Assembly (NCBI GenBank): GCA_022844585.1
Contig: JALHLM010000284.1
Location: 1-7,758, forward strand
Reading direction: 5' to 3'
Source of the DNA: Pirellulales bacterium
GTDB lineage: Bacteria > Planctomycetota > Planctomycetia > Pirellulales > JALHLM01
Length of the DNA: 7,758 nt
Part shown: positions 1 to 5,717 of the stretch, one piece after another
How positions within the stretch are numbered: position 1 is the first letter of the stretch
How the letters are laid out: each line of letters starts with the position of its first letter
Program-made: the position numbers and the translations under genes
The notes under the pieces: generated by a model
Databases searched by the model: none
What the model saw: only the letters and a program-made list of their open reading frames with translations
Told to the model about the DNA's origin: nothing

Positions 1-1506
1 GCTCCGTCCTCGGTCCCCCGGCCACCGCGGATGAAGATCGGGTCGCAGCGGTTCGAGGCCGAGCGGTTCGCGCCGAAGCCGCCGCCGATCAGCTTGCCCC
101 CCGCGGCCAAGAGCGCCGAAGCGAAGAGCGGCGCGCCGCCCAAACAGGGCCGCATGGCGCCGGCCGAACGCGACGAGGATGAGGAGTCGTCCGACGAGAA
201 GCCAACCGGCGAACCGACGGCGGACGTCGCCGCGCCGGCAGCGCCCATGCGCAAGCTCCCGCCGCCTAGGTTGGAGCGTGGCAACTCGGCGGAATTGGAA
301 CTCGAAATCGCCGCGGCGCTCGGCGGGCAATCGCTCGACGATCTGCTGGGCGCGGATGCGAAAAAGACGACCGGCATCAGCGACGTCCTGGAACCGGAAA
401 CCAAGTGCCGCGGGCGCGTGGTGTCGATCCACGGCGAGGACGTGTTCGTCGATCTCGGCGGGCGCAATCAGGGCGTGATCTCGATTCGGCAATTCACCAC
501 GCCAGTGGAAGTCGGGGCGCTGGTCGAAGTGATCGCCGGACGTTTCGACGCCAATGAGGGACTCTATCTATCCACATTGCCGGGCGGCGCGCAGACGGTT
601 GAAGATTGGTCGCAGATCACCGACGGCATGGTCGTCGAAGCCAAGATCACCGGCCACAACAAGGGCGGCCTGGAATGCGAAGTCGGCGGATTGCGCGGCT
701 TCATTCCGGCCAGTCAGATCGCGCCGTATCGCGTCGAGAACATGGAGCAATTCGTCGGCGAGCGTTTGAACTGCATCGTTACCGAGGCCAATCCAGAGCG
801 GCGCAATTTGGTGCTCAGCCGGCGCGGCGTGCTGGAACGCGAACGGCAAGAGGCGAAGGAACAATTGCTCGGCACGCTGCAAGTCGGCGAGATCAAAGAA
901 GGCCGGGTCACGAAGCTGATGGACTTCGGCGCGTTCATCGATATCGGCGGCGTCGACGGGTTGCTGCACGTCAGCCAGATGAGCTGGCAGCGCGTGAAGC
1001 ATCCGAGCGATGTGCTGGAAGTCGGCCAGGCGATCAAGGTCAAGGTGCAGAAGATCGACCCTGCCTCGGGCAAGATCAGCCTGGCGTTCCGCGACCTGAT
1101 GGAAAACCCCTGGACCGGCGCGGCGCGCAAATATCCGGTCGGCTCGCGCGTGACCGGCACCGTGACGCGCTTGATGGAGTTCGGCGCGTTCGTGCAGTTG
1201 GAGCCAGGCGTCGAAGGCCTGGTGCATATCTCCGAACTGGCGCATCAACGCGTCTGGCGCGCGAGCGACATCGTCCAGGAAGGGGCGTCGATCGACGCGC
1301 AGGTGACGAGCGTCGACGAGCAGGCACAGCGGATCGGCTTGTCGATCAAGGCGCTCCAAGCGCGGCCGTCGCAGGGCGCGAAGAAGACGGAGGATCCCGA
1401 CGCCCCCGTCGAGCCAGCCATCAAGAGCAAAGGCAAGTTCACCGGCACCTTGAAGGGCGGCCTCGGCAAAGCCTCTGGCGGAGAGCAGTTCGGCTTGAAC
1501 TGGTAG
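1..1506 (+). CDS. S1-domain RNA-binding protein (bacterial ribosomal protein S1-like), 5'-partial
   Basis: S1 proteins bind single-stranded RNA and, in the bS1 family, help the 30S ribosome load mRNA in the cytoplasm. Numbering from the first in-window ATG (position 31, 491 residues), an acidic, Pro/Ala-rich, probably disordered leader (1-115) is followed by four S1 (OB-fold) repeats at about 122-183, 197-265, 285-354 and 369-441. Repeats 3 and 4 are canonical (DFGAFIDIGGVDGLLHVSQM and EFGAFVQLEPGVEGLVHISEL); repeats 1 and 2 are divergent. The tail is basic and glycine-rich (GTLKGGLGKASGGEQFGLNW). The frame stays open with coding-like, proline-rich codons to the left edge, and ATG31 has no Shine-Dalgarno sequence, so the true start is probably outside the window. 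Four repeats are fewer than the six of E. coli RpsA. It could be the organism's bS1 or a paralogous regulator, so I assign no gene symbol. Confidence 0.9.
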   Translation, partial: APSSVPRPPRMKIGSQRFEAERFAPKPPPISLPPAAKSAEAKSGAPPKQGRMAPAERDEDEESSDEKPTGEPTADVAAPAAPMRKLPPPRLERGNSAELELEIAAALGGQSLDDLLGADAKKTTGISDVLEPETKCRGRVVSIHGEDVFVDLGGRNQGVISIRQFTTPVEVGALVEVIAGRFDANEGLYLSTLPGGAQTVEDWSQITDGMVVEAKITGHNKGGLECEVGGLRGFIPASQIAPYRVENMEQFVGERLNCIVTEANPERRNLVLSRRGVLERERQEAKEQLLGTLQVGEIKEGRVTKLMDFGAFIDIGGVDGLLHVSQMSWQRVKHPSDVLEVGQAIKVKVQKIDPASGKISLAFRDLMENPWTGAARKYPVGSRVTGTVTRLMEFGAFVQLEPGVEGLVHISELAHQRVWRASDIVQEGASIDAQVTSVDEQAQRIGLSIKALQARPSQGAKKTEDPDAPVEPAIKSKGKFTGTLKGGLGKASGGEQFGLNW

Positions 1507-1536
1507 CTCGCGCCGCCGCGTTTTGGCCGGATGACG

Positions 1537-1542
1537 TATAAT
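1537..1542 (+). promoter_or_regulatory. Candidate -10 box (TATAAT) for the M50 protease/phosphoesterase pair
   Basis: A perfect TATAAT hexamer lies in the 82-base gap between the S1 gene and the protease gene, about 46 bases before the protease ATG. In a GC-rich genome such a hexamer inside a short gap is notable. No good -35 hexamer sits 16-18 bases upstream (the bases there are GC-only), and there is no TGn extended -10 element. The call therefore rests on the -10 match and its position. It suggests the protease is transcribed separately from the S1 gene. Confidence 0.4.
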
Positions 1543-1577
1543 CTCCCAACGCCCTGGGGATTGGCTTGGGCGGAACT

Positions 1578-1586
1578 AGGGAGAGG
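1578..1586 (+). promoter_or_regulatory. Ribosome binding site of the M50 protease gene
   Basis: AGGGAGAGG lies directly upstream of the ATG at 1589. Its GGGAG core ends five bases before the start codon. It is the clearest Shine-Dalgarno sequence on the plus strand of this window, and it fixes the protease start. Confidence 0.7.
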
Positions 1587-1588
1587 TC

Positions 1589-2512
1589 ATGGGGCTGATA
1601 CAAGGCGGGGCATTCCGAATCTTCCGCATCGCGGGCATCAACGTCTATCTGCATTGGACCTGGCTGCTGGTGGCGGCCTATTCGGTTCAGACTCGCGTTA
1701 ACGCGAATCGACCGCCCATCTGGGCAGTCGCCGAATACTTAGCTCTCTTTGGAATCGTGCTACTGCACGAGTTCGGCCATGCGTTCGCTTGTCGTAGTGT
1801 CGGCGGCAAGGCCGAGCGAATCATGCTGTGGCCGCTCGGTGGGATCGCGTTTGTCGAACCTCCACCGCGCCCTGGCGCAGTGCTGTGGAGCATCGCGGCG
1901 GGACCGCTGGTCAATGTTGTTCTCGTGCCGCTACTTTTCGGCGGCGCTGTGGCGGCCGATGTGGCCGGCAAGGAAGTCATCAACGCCGGGGCGTCCGAAT
2001 GCATCTGGACCATTGCCTGGATTAATCTGGGGCTGCTGATCTTCAACCTCATGCCGTTCTACCCCTTGGACGGCGGGCAGATTCTTCAGTCGATGCTCTG
2101 GTTCGCGGTTGGTCGTGGACGAAGCCTGCAGATCGCCGGCGGGATCGGCGCCTTGGCGGGCGCGGCCATGATTGCTGGTGCGCTGTCGTTCGGCGACATC
2201 TTCCTCGCGGTGATTGCTGGCTTCCTGATGCTTCAAGCCTGGAACGGCGTGCGGACCGGGAAGATTCTGCGCCAAATGGAATCGCTGCCGCGGCGCGAGG
2301 GGGTGCATTGTCCCTCGTGCGGAGAAAGGCCCGTGTTGGGTAGAGTCTGGCCGTGCGAGCGCTGTCAGCGACCGATCGACGTATTCGAAAACGACGGCGT
2401 TTGCACCCACTGCGGGCATCCGGCGCAACGGGCGATCTGCGTACATTGCGGACGGACGTCGCCGTTGGATCACACGCGGCACGACAAGGTCGTCGAGGCC
2501 TGGCCAGCATGA
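1589..2512 (+). CDS. M50 (site-2 protease family) membrane zinc metalloprotease with C-terminal double zinc ribbon
   Basis: A 307-residue polytopic membrane protein that cleaves, or is descended from enzymes that cleave, substrates within the membrane. The zinc-binding HEFGH motif is at residues 60-64 (H60, E61, H64) inside a hydrophobic helix. The third ligand motif, NLMPFYPLDGG, is at 153-163 (D161). About six hydrophobic segments span residues 20-215. All catalytic residues of the M50B group are present, so it should be active. After the last helix, a soluble tail has four Cys pairs (C241/C244, C256/C259, C272/C275, C284/C287), the pattern of a double zinc ribbon, probably cytoplasmic and used for binding protein or nucleic acid. 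There is no PDZ or CBS domain. The stop overlaps the start of the downstream metallophosphoesterase, implying co-translation. The substrate is unknown; regulated intramembrane proteolysis (for example anti-sigma cleavage) is a family-based possibility, not shown here. Confidence 0.93.
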   Translation: MGLIQGGAFRIFRIAGINVYLHWTWLLVAAYSVQTRVNANRPPIWAVAEYLALFGIVLLHEFGHAFACRSVGGKAERIMLWPLGGIAFVEPPPRPGAVLWSIAAGPLVNVVLVPLLFGGAVAADVAGKEVINAGASECIWTIAWINLGLLIFNLMPFYPLDGGQILQSMLWFAVGRGRSLQIAGGIGALAGAAMIAGALSFGDIFLAVIAGFLMLQAWNGVRTGKILRQMESLPRREGVHCPSCGERPVLGRVWPCERCQRPIDVFENDGVCTHCGHPAQRAICVHCGRTSPLDHTRHDKVVEAWPA

Positions 2513-3312
2513 AGCGTTACGCCTGGCTGACCGATTTGCATCTCAACTTCCCGGGAAACGAGCCGACTGGCAAGTTCCTCGATCGCATCGCCGCGCTCGG
2601 CACGGACGGCGTATTGCTGGGCGGCGACATCTCCGAATGGCCGGACGGGCCGAACTACCTGCGGATGATGGCCGAGCGGCTCGTTCAGCCGATTTATTTC
2701 GTGCTGGGCAACCATGATTACTATTTCAGTTCGATCGACACCGTGCGCCGCTACATGGAACGGCTTTGCGAGGAAGCGCCGCGGCTCGTTTGGCTGCCGC
2801 GCGCGGAGCCGATTGAACTGGCGCCCGGCGTCGGACTCATCGGCCACGACGGCTGGGCCGACGGGCGGTTCGGCGATTATTGGCGCTCGCTCGTAATGCT
2901 GAACGACTACCGGTTGATCACGGAGCTAGCGCCGCTTGATAAAGTGGCGCGCCTTGACAAACTCCACCAACTGGGGGACGAAGCAGCCGCGCACGTGCTG
3001 CGCGTGTTGCCGGCAGCGTTGGCGCGATTCAAACAAGTCGTGTTCTTGACGCACGTTCCGCCGTTTCGCGAAGCGTGTTGGTACGAAGGAAAGATCTCCA
3101 ACGACGAGTGGTTGCCGCACTTCACTTGCAAGGCGGTCGGAGATGCGCTCCGCGAGATCATGATCGCCCATCCGCAGCACGAGTTGACGGTGCTCTGCGG
3201 CCACACGCACGGCGCCGGCGAAGCGGAGATCCTGCGAAACCTGCACGTGCTCACCGGCGGCGCTCAATACGGCGCGCCGGAGATTCAACGCGTGTTCGAG
3301 TGGGGCGGTTGA
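2509..3312 (+). CDS. Calcineurin-like metallophosphoesterase
   Basis: A 267-residue cytoplasmic protein with no signal peptide, carrying the full two-metal phosphoesterase motif set: DLH at residues 9-11, GGD at 38-40, GNHD at 67-70, TH at 181-182 and GHTH at 231-234. All metal ligands and the catalytic His of GNHD are present, so hydrolysis of a phosphomono- or diester is expected. The substrate cannot be read from sequence. The start is the ATG at 2509, whose bases overlap the TGA of the upstream protease (ATGA). A GAGG at 2495-2498, ten bases upstream, may serve as the ribosome binding site, and translational coupling is likely. The frame is open further upstream to 2353, but that part translates to Arg-rich sequence antisense in character and overlaps the zinc-ribbon codons of the protease. 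The residue just after the start, MKRYAWLTDLH, is the usual N-terminal strand of this fold, which supports the short form. Confidence 0.93.
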   Translation: MKRYAWLTDLHLNFPGNEPTGKFLDRIAALGTDGVLLGGDISEWPDGPNYLRMMAERLVQPIYFVLGNHDYYFSSIDTVRRYMERLCEEAPRLVWLPRAEPIELAPGVGLIGHDGWADGRFGDYWRSLVMLNDYRLITELAPLDKVARLDKLHQLGDEAAAHVLRVLPAALARFKQVVFLTHVPPFREACWYEGKISNDEWLPHFTCKAVGDALREIMIAHPQHELTVLCGHTHGAGEAEILRNLHVLTGGAQYGAPEIQRVFEWGG

Positions 3313-3319
3313 TTCATTT

Positions 3320-3333
3320 CGGCGAATTTGCCG
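3320..3333. repeat. Small palindrome just after the phosphoesterase stop
   Basis: CGGCGAATTTGCCG is a 14-base near-perfect palindrome (one mismatched symmetric pair) starting eight bases after the phosphoesterase stop codon. It can form only a short stem with an AT-rich centre and has no T-tract, so it is more likely incidental, or at most a weak part of the 3' end structure. Confidence 0.25.
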
Positions 3334-3396
3334 CCGCAGCAAATCCACGGCGAACGACGTGTTGTTGGCTACTGGCAGGACCGGCGCGAAACGCCC

Positions 3397-3439
3397 ATTG
3401 CGGCCGCGGCGGAAAGGCCGCGTGTGGGGTGGCCGCAAT
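3397..3439. repeat. Inverted repeat between convergent genes, possible terminator
   Basis: Perfect 9-base arms ATTGCGGCC (3397-3405) and GGCCGCAAT (3431-3439) enclose a 25-base loop. The loop contains a further GGCCGC (3416-3421) that could pair with the left arm as an alternative fold. It lies 84 bases after the phosphoesterase stop and 31 bases beyond the end of the oppositely transcribed SEC-C gene, where a bidirectional terminator would be expected. There is no T-run on either strand, so it is not a standard intrinsic terminator. Confidence 0.4.
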
Positions 3440-3452
3440 CGTGTTCGCTGTT

Positions 3453-3487
3453 TGCCAGGACTGGTCAAATTCAGTCCATCCCTGGCA
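3453..3487. terminator. Imperfect hairpin straddling the SEC-C gene stop codon
   Basis: TGCCAGG-ACTG (3453-3463) can pair with CAGT (3472-3475) and CCTGGCA (3481-3487), giving about 11 base pairs with a five-base bulge and an eight-base loop. The right arm is inside the last codons of the minus-strand SEC-C gene, whose TGA lies at 3473-3471. A hairpin exactly at the 3' end of a gene could stop transcription or protect the transcript end. No T-tract follows on either strand, so the terminator reading is tentative. Confidence 0.3.
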
Positions 3488-5594
3488 TCCAGAGGCCGCT
3501 TTTGGCCGGGCCTGCGGCGGCGCTTTCCGGTGTCCACAACTTGCCGGGATCTTCCGCAGCCGGCGTCATTGCGCCTGGTGGCGGCATCGTCGGACGGCCG
3601 TCGGGACCGACCAGCCCAAGCTCTTGCAGGATCGTCCCCACGGCCTGCGCTACGCCCGGCTCGCGGGCGTGCTTGGTCATCAATGTTTGCAGCAGACGTT
3701 GAATCTCTTCCGGTTCGCGGCGCGAAAGTCGGATCCGCAGCTCCATAATCATGAACGGCGCGGGCGATGTCTTCGCCTGCACGGCCAGACGCTGAATCTC
3801 TTGAATGTATTTGACCGACAGCCGCGAATCCGATGCGTTCCGAGCCGCGAGCAAAAGCACGCGCATCCGCGTTTCACCGGTCACGCTCGGACGACGCAGC
3901 GCTTCGGTGGCGAGATGTGCGACGGAGGCGCTCGCCGCGTAAGCGCCGGCGCGATCCAGTTCTGAAAACAGTTCTTCATCACTGAGCTTCGACGCATCAA
4001 TTCGCGACAATCGCATCACGGGAATGGGGACCGGCGTTCCATCGGCCGAAGTGACCGTCGGATCGATCGGCGCTGGCGCCTCCAACTGGAGTTCCGCGCG
4101 GACCGGTGCGAAATCGGCCGTCGTCAACAATGATTGTGAAGCCAGTTCCAGCAACAACAGCGCGGCGGCCAGACGGCGGCGCAGCGCGGGATCGCTGGCG
4201 GCACTGCGTGGCGTCTTGCCGTCGAGGGCCAGGTTCGGCGTGTCAGGCCAGATCTTTTGGACGGCGTGGCGTTCGTGCGCAACTTGCAATTCGTAGAGAC
4301 GGTCGGCCGAAACGGTTGGCGGAAGATGCGGACGCCAGCTCATGGCGTGTTGCTCCGCCAGAATCGAACCGACGATCTCGCGCTCGCCGAACGCGGGCAG
4401 CGGCTCGAGCACCAGCTCACGTACCGTGGCAATCGCCTGGTCGAAAGTTTCCTGGCCGAACCCACCCACGACGACACGCGCAGGGCGGTCGGTTTCCTTG
4501 CCGAAGACGGACACCTCGGCAACCACGACCGGAACGTCACCGAACTCAACTTGTGACGCGTCGGTGATCTGCGGGCGATCCAATAACAGGAACGCGGCGC
4601 GGGGAGGCGGCGACTGCTCGTCGTCACGTTGCAGCATGGCGTCCGGCAAGCGCGCGCAGCGCTTGTCCGCGAACAACAATTCCAGCGCGCGGTCGGCGTC
4701 GGCCAGCTCAAAAGCCGCCTTTTGGATTTCGACAATCTCGCCGGACGCATCTTGCCGGTAGACGACCGACAATGCCTCGGCTTCGACCGCATCGTCCCAG
4801 GGAATCTCGCAAGCTGCCAAGCGCGCATAGGCCTCGGACGCGCCTTGCGGGTTCGCCAACATCGCCCGCAACAAGGCGAGATTCGCCCACACCGCGGGCT
4901 CGTTCGCGGCCTTTTCACTGAGGGCGGCGAAGAGCGCTTCGGCGCGCGGGAAATCGGCCAGCGGCGTCGGCGCGAGTGCGGCGGCGAACTCGTCATTCCA
5001 GCGCGGATCGACCGGACGCTGACGTAGCGGCGGCAACTCGCGGCAGATCGGCGGCTGGCCGTCGGCGCTCATCATCTGGACGGCCAGATCGCGAATCGTG
5101 GTGTCCTTGAGATCGAGCGCCATCAAAATGTTCAGCAACGTGCGGCCGGCGGCGAAGTGGCCGGCCATCAACGCCGCCGTGGCGGTCGCGCGGGCCACCA
5201 CTAGGCCGACGCCCGTCATCGTGTTGCCGGTTGAGGCGAACGTGTCGTACCAGAGACGCGCGGCCTGTTCGATTTCGCCTGAATCCAGTTGAACCGCGGC
5301 GCGACGATAGCGCGCGTTGACGTTATCCGGATGCGCGGCGATGAACTCGGCCTGCAGCGCTTCCGCTTCTTCGCGCCGTCCTTGCGCAAAGAGCAGGTCG
5401 ATCTTCATATTCATCAAGTGCGCATGTTGCGGCAGCTTGGCTTCCAGCTTGTTGATCGCGTCGAGCGCGGCGAGGTCTTGTTGCGAATCGAACAACTTTT
5501 CGATGCGCTCGATCTCAGGCCAATGCGGCCCGCAACAGAACTTGAGTTTCTTGCCACTACCGCAAGGGCAATTGGCGTAGGGATCGGCGGTCAT
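3471..5594 (-). CDS. SEC-C motif protein with helical (TPR-like) repeats, function unknown
   Basis: A 707-residue, apparently cytoplasmic protein (no signal peptide or membrane helix). The N-terminus carries a SEC-C zinc motif, CPCGSGKKLKFCC, with ligands C9, C11, C20 and C21. SEC-C is the motif at the end of SecA that binds zinc and contacts SecB or ribosomes; here it is N-terminal and of the CC rather than CH type. Residues 25-155 and 215-265 are Ala/Leu-rich amphipathic helices resembling TPRs. A mixed alpha/beta region (330-395) follows. A segment near 449-484 (WPDTPNLALDGKTPRSAASD and the helix after it) recalls a module seen in other uncharacterised SEC-C proteins. More helices run 535-660, and the tail is Pro/Gly-rich. 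The ATG at 5594 is chosen because the SEC-C motif follows at once; a GTG at 5657 would add only translation of an inverted repeat. There is no purine-rich ribosome binding site: the 5' leader is pyrimidine-rich. It is the last gene of the purQ-transaldolase run. I assign no reaction. Confidence 0.85.
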   Translation of the reverse strand: MTADPYANCPCGSGKKLKFCCGPHWPEIERIEKLFDSQQDLAALDAINKLEAKLPQHAHLMNMKIDLLFAQGRREEAEALQAEFIAAHPDNVNARYRRAAVQLDSGEIEQAARLWYDTFASTGNTMTGVGLVVARATATAALMAGHFAAGRTLLNILMALDLKDTTIRDLAVQMMSADGQPPICRELPPLRQRPVDPRWNDEFAAALAPTPLADFPRAEALFAALSEKAANEPAVWANLALLRAMLANPQGASEAYARLAACEIPWDDAVEAEALSVVYRQDASGEIVEIQKAAFELADADRALELLFADKRCARLPDAMLQRDDEQSPPPRAAFLLLDRPQITDASQVEFGDVPVVVAEVSVFGKETDRPARVVVGGFGQETFDQAIATVRELVLEPLPAFGEREIVGSILAEQHAMSWRPHLPPTVSADRLYELQVAHERHAVQKIWPDTPNLALDGKTPRSAASDPALRRRLAAALLLLELASQSLLTTADFAPVRAELQLEAPAPIDPTVTSADGTPVPIPVMRLSRIDASKLSDEELFSELDRAGAYAASASVAHLATEALRRPSVTGETRMRVLLLAARNASDSRLSVKYIQEIQRLAVQAKTSPAPFMIMELRIRLSRREPEEIQRLLQTLMTKHAREPGVAQAVGTILQELGLVGPDGRPTMPPPGAMTPAAEDPGKLWTPESAAAGPAKSGLWMPGMD

Positions 5595-5609
5595 GGCGGG
5601 GGAGAGGGT

Positions 5610-5717
5610 GGAGGAGAGTGAGGAGTAAAGGAGTAGAGGAGAAAAGGAGGCAGGCACAAAGAGCCGAGCGTAAAGAACTACTTTACTCCTCTACTCCTTT
5701 GCTCCTCCCTCTCCTCC
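5610..5717. repeat. Long purine/pyrimidine inverted repeat with 8-base internal periodicity
   Basis: Arms 5610-5649 and 5678-5717 are 40 bases each and match as inverted copies at 36 of 40 positions, around a 28-base loop (5650-5677). The plus-strand left arm is almost all purine and contains GGAG every eight bases (5622, 5630, 5638, 5646; unit about GGAGTANA). The right arm is its pyrimidine complement. The repeat begins in the transaldolase stop codon and ends 15 bases before the SEC-C start codon, filling nearly all of the gap. On the minus-strand transcript it would form a very long hairpin with an SD-like arm and a CUCCU-like arm. It may be a terminator or attenuator, an RNA-stability element, or a dispersed intergenic repeat; the sequence alone does not decide. 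Confidence 0.85.

Noticed and set aside
568..1359. Minus-strand open frame of 263 residues opposite the S1 gene
   Set aside because: It is an antisense shadow typical of GC-rich DNA, rich in Asp, His, Leu and Ala with no domain and no supporting ribosome binding site.
606..1541. Long plus-strand open frame of 311 residues inside the S1 gene
   Set aside because: It is an Arg/Gly-rich shift of the S1 frame. The S1 frame has four clear domains, and this one has no recognisable motif.
2353..2508. N-terminal extension of the phosphoesterase to an upstream ATG
   Set aside because: It would overlap the zinc-ribbon codons of the protease and add an Arg-rich stretch ahead of the normal first strand MKRYAWLTDLH.
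3075..3965. Plus-strand open frame of 296 residues across the convergent junction
   Set aside because: It runs through the phosphoesterase gene in the wrong frame, the intergenic hairpins and antisense to the SEC-C gene. Composition is shadow-like and no motif is visible.
4257..4556. Plus-strand open frame of 99 residues opposite the SEC-C gene
   Set aside because: It is a shadow of the long, coherent SEC-C coding frame, with no recognised motif.
5595..5657. N-terminal extension of the SEC-C protein from a GTG at 5657
   Set aside because: The added residues are Ser/Leu/Pro translation of the pyrimidine arm of the inverted repeat. The SEC-C motif begins naturally after the ATG at 5594.
5610..5717. 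Reading the GGAG-periodic repeat as a CRISPR array or as a transposon end
   Set aside because: There are no spacers between units, the unit is only 8 bases, and no transposase, target duplication or matching distant end is present in the window.
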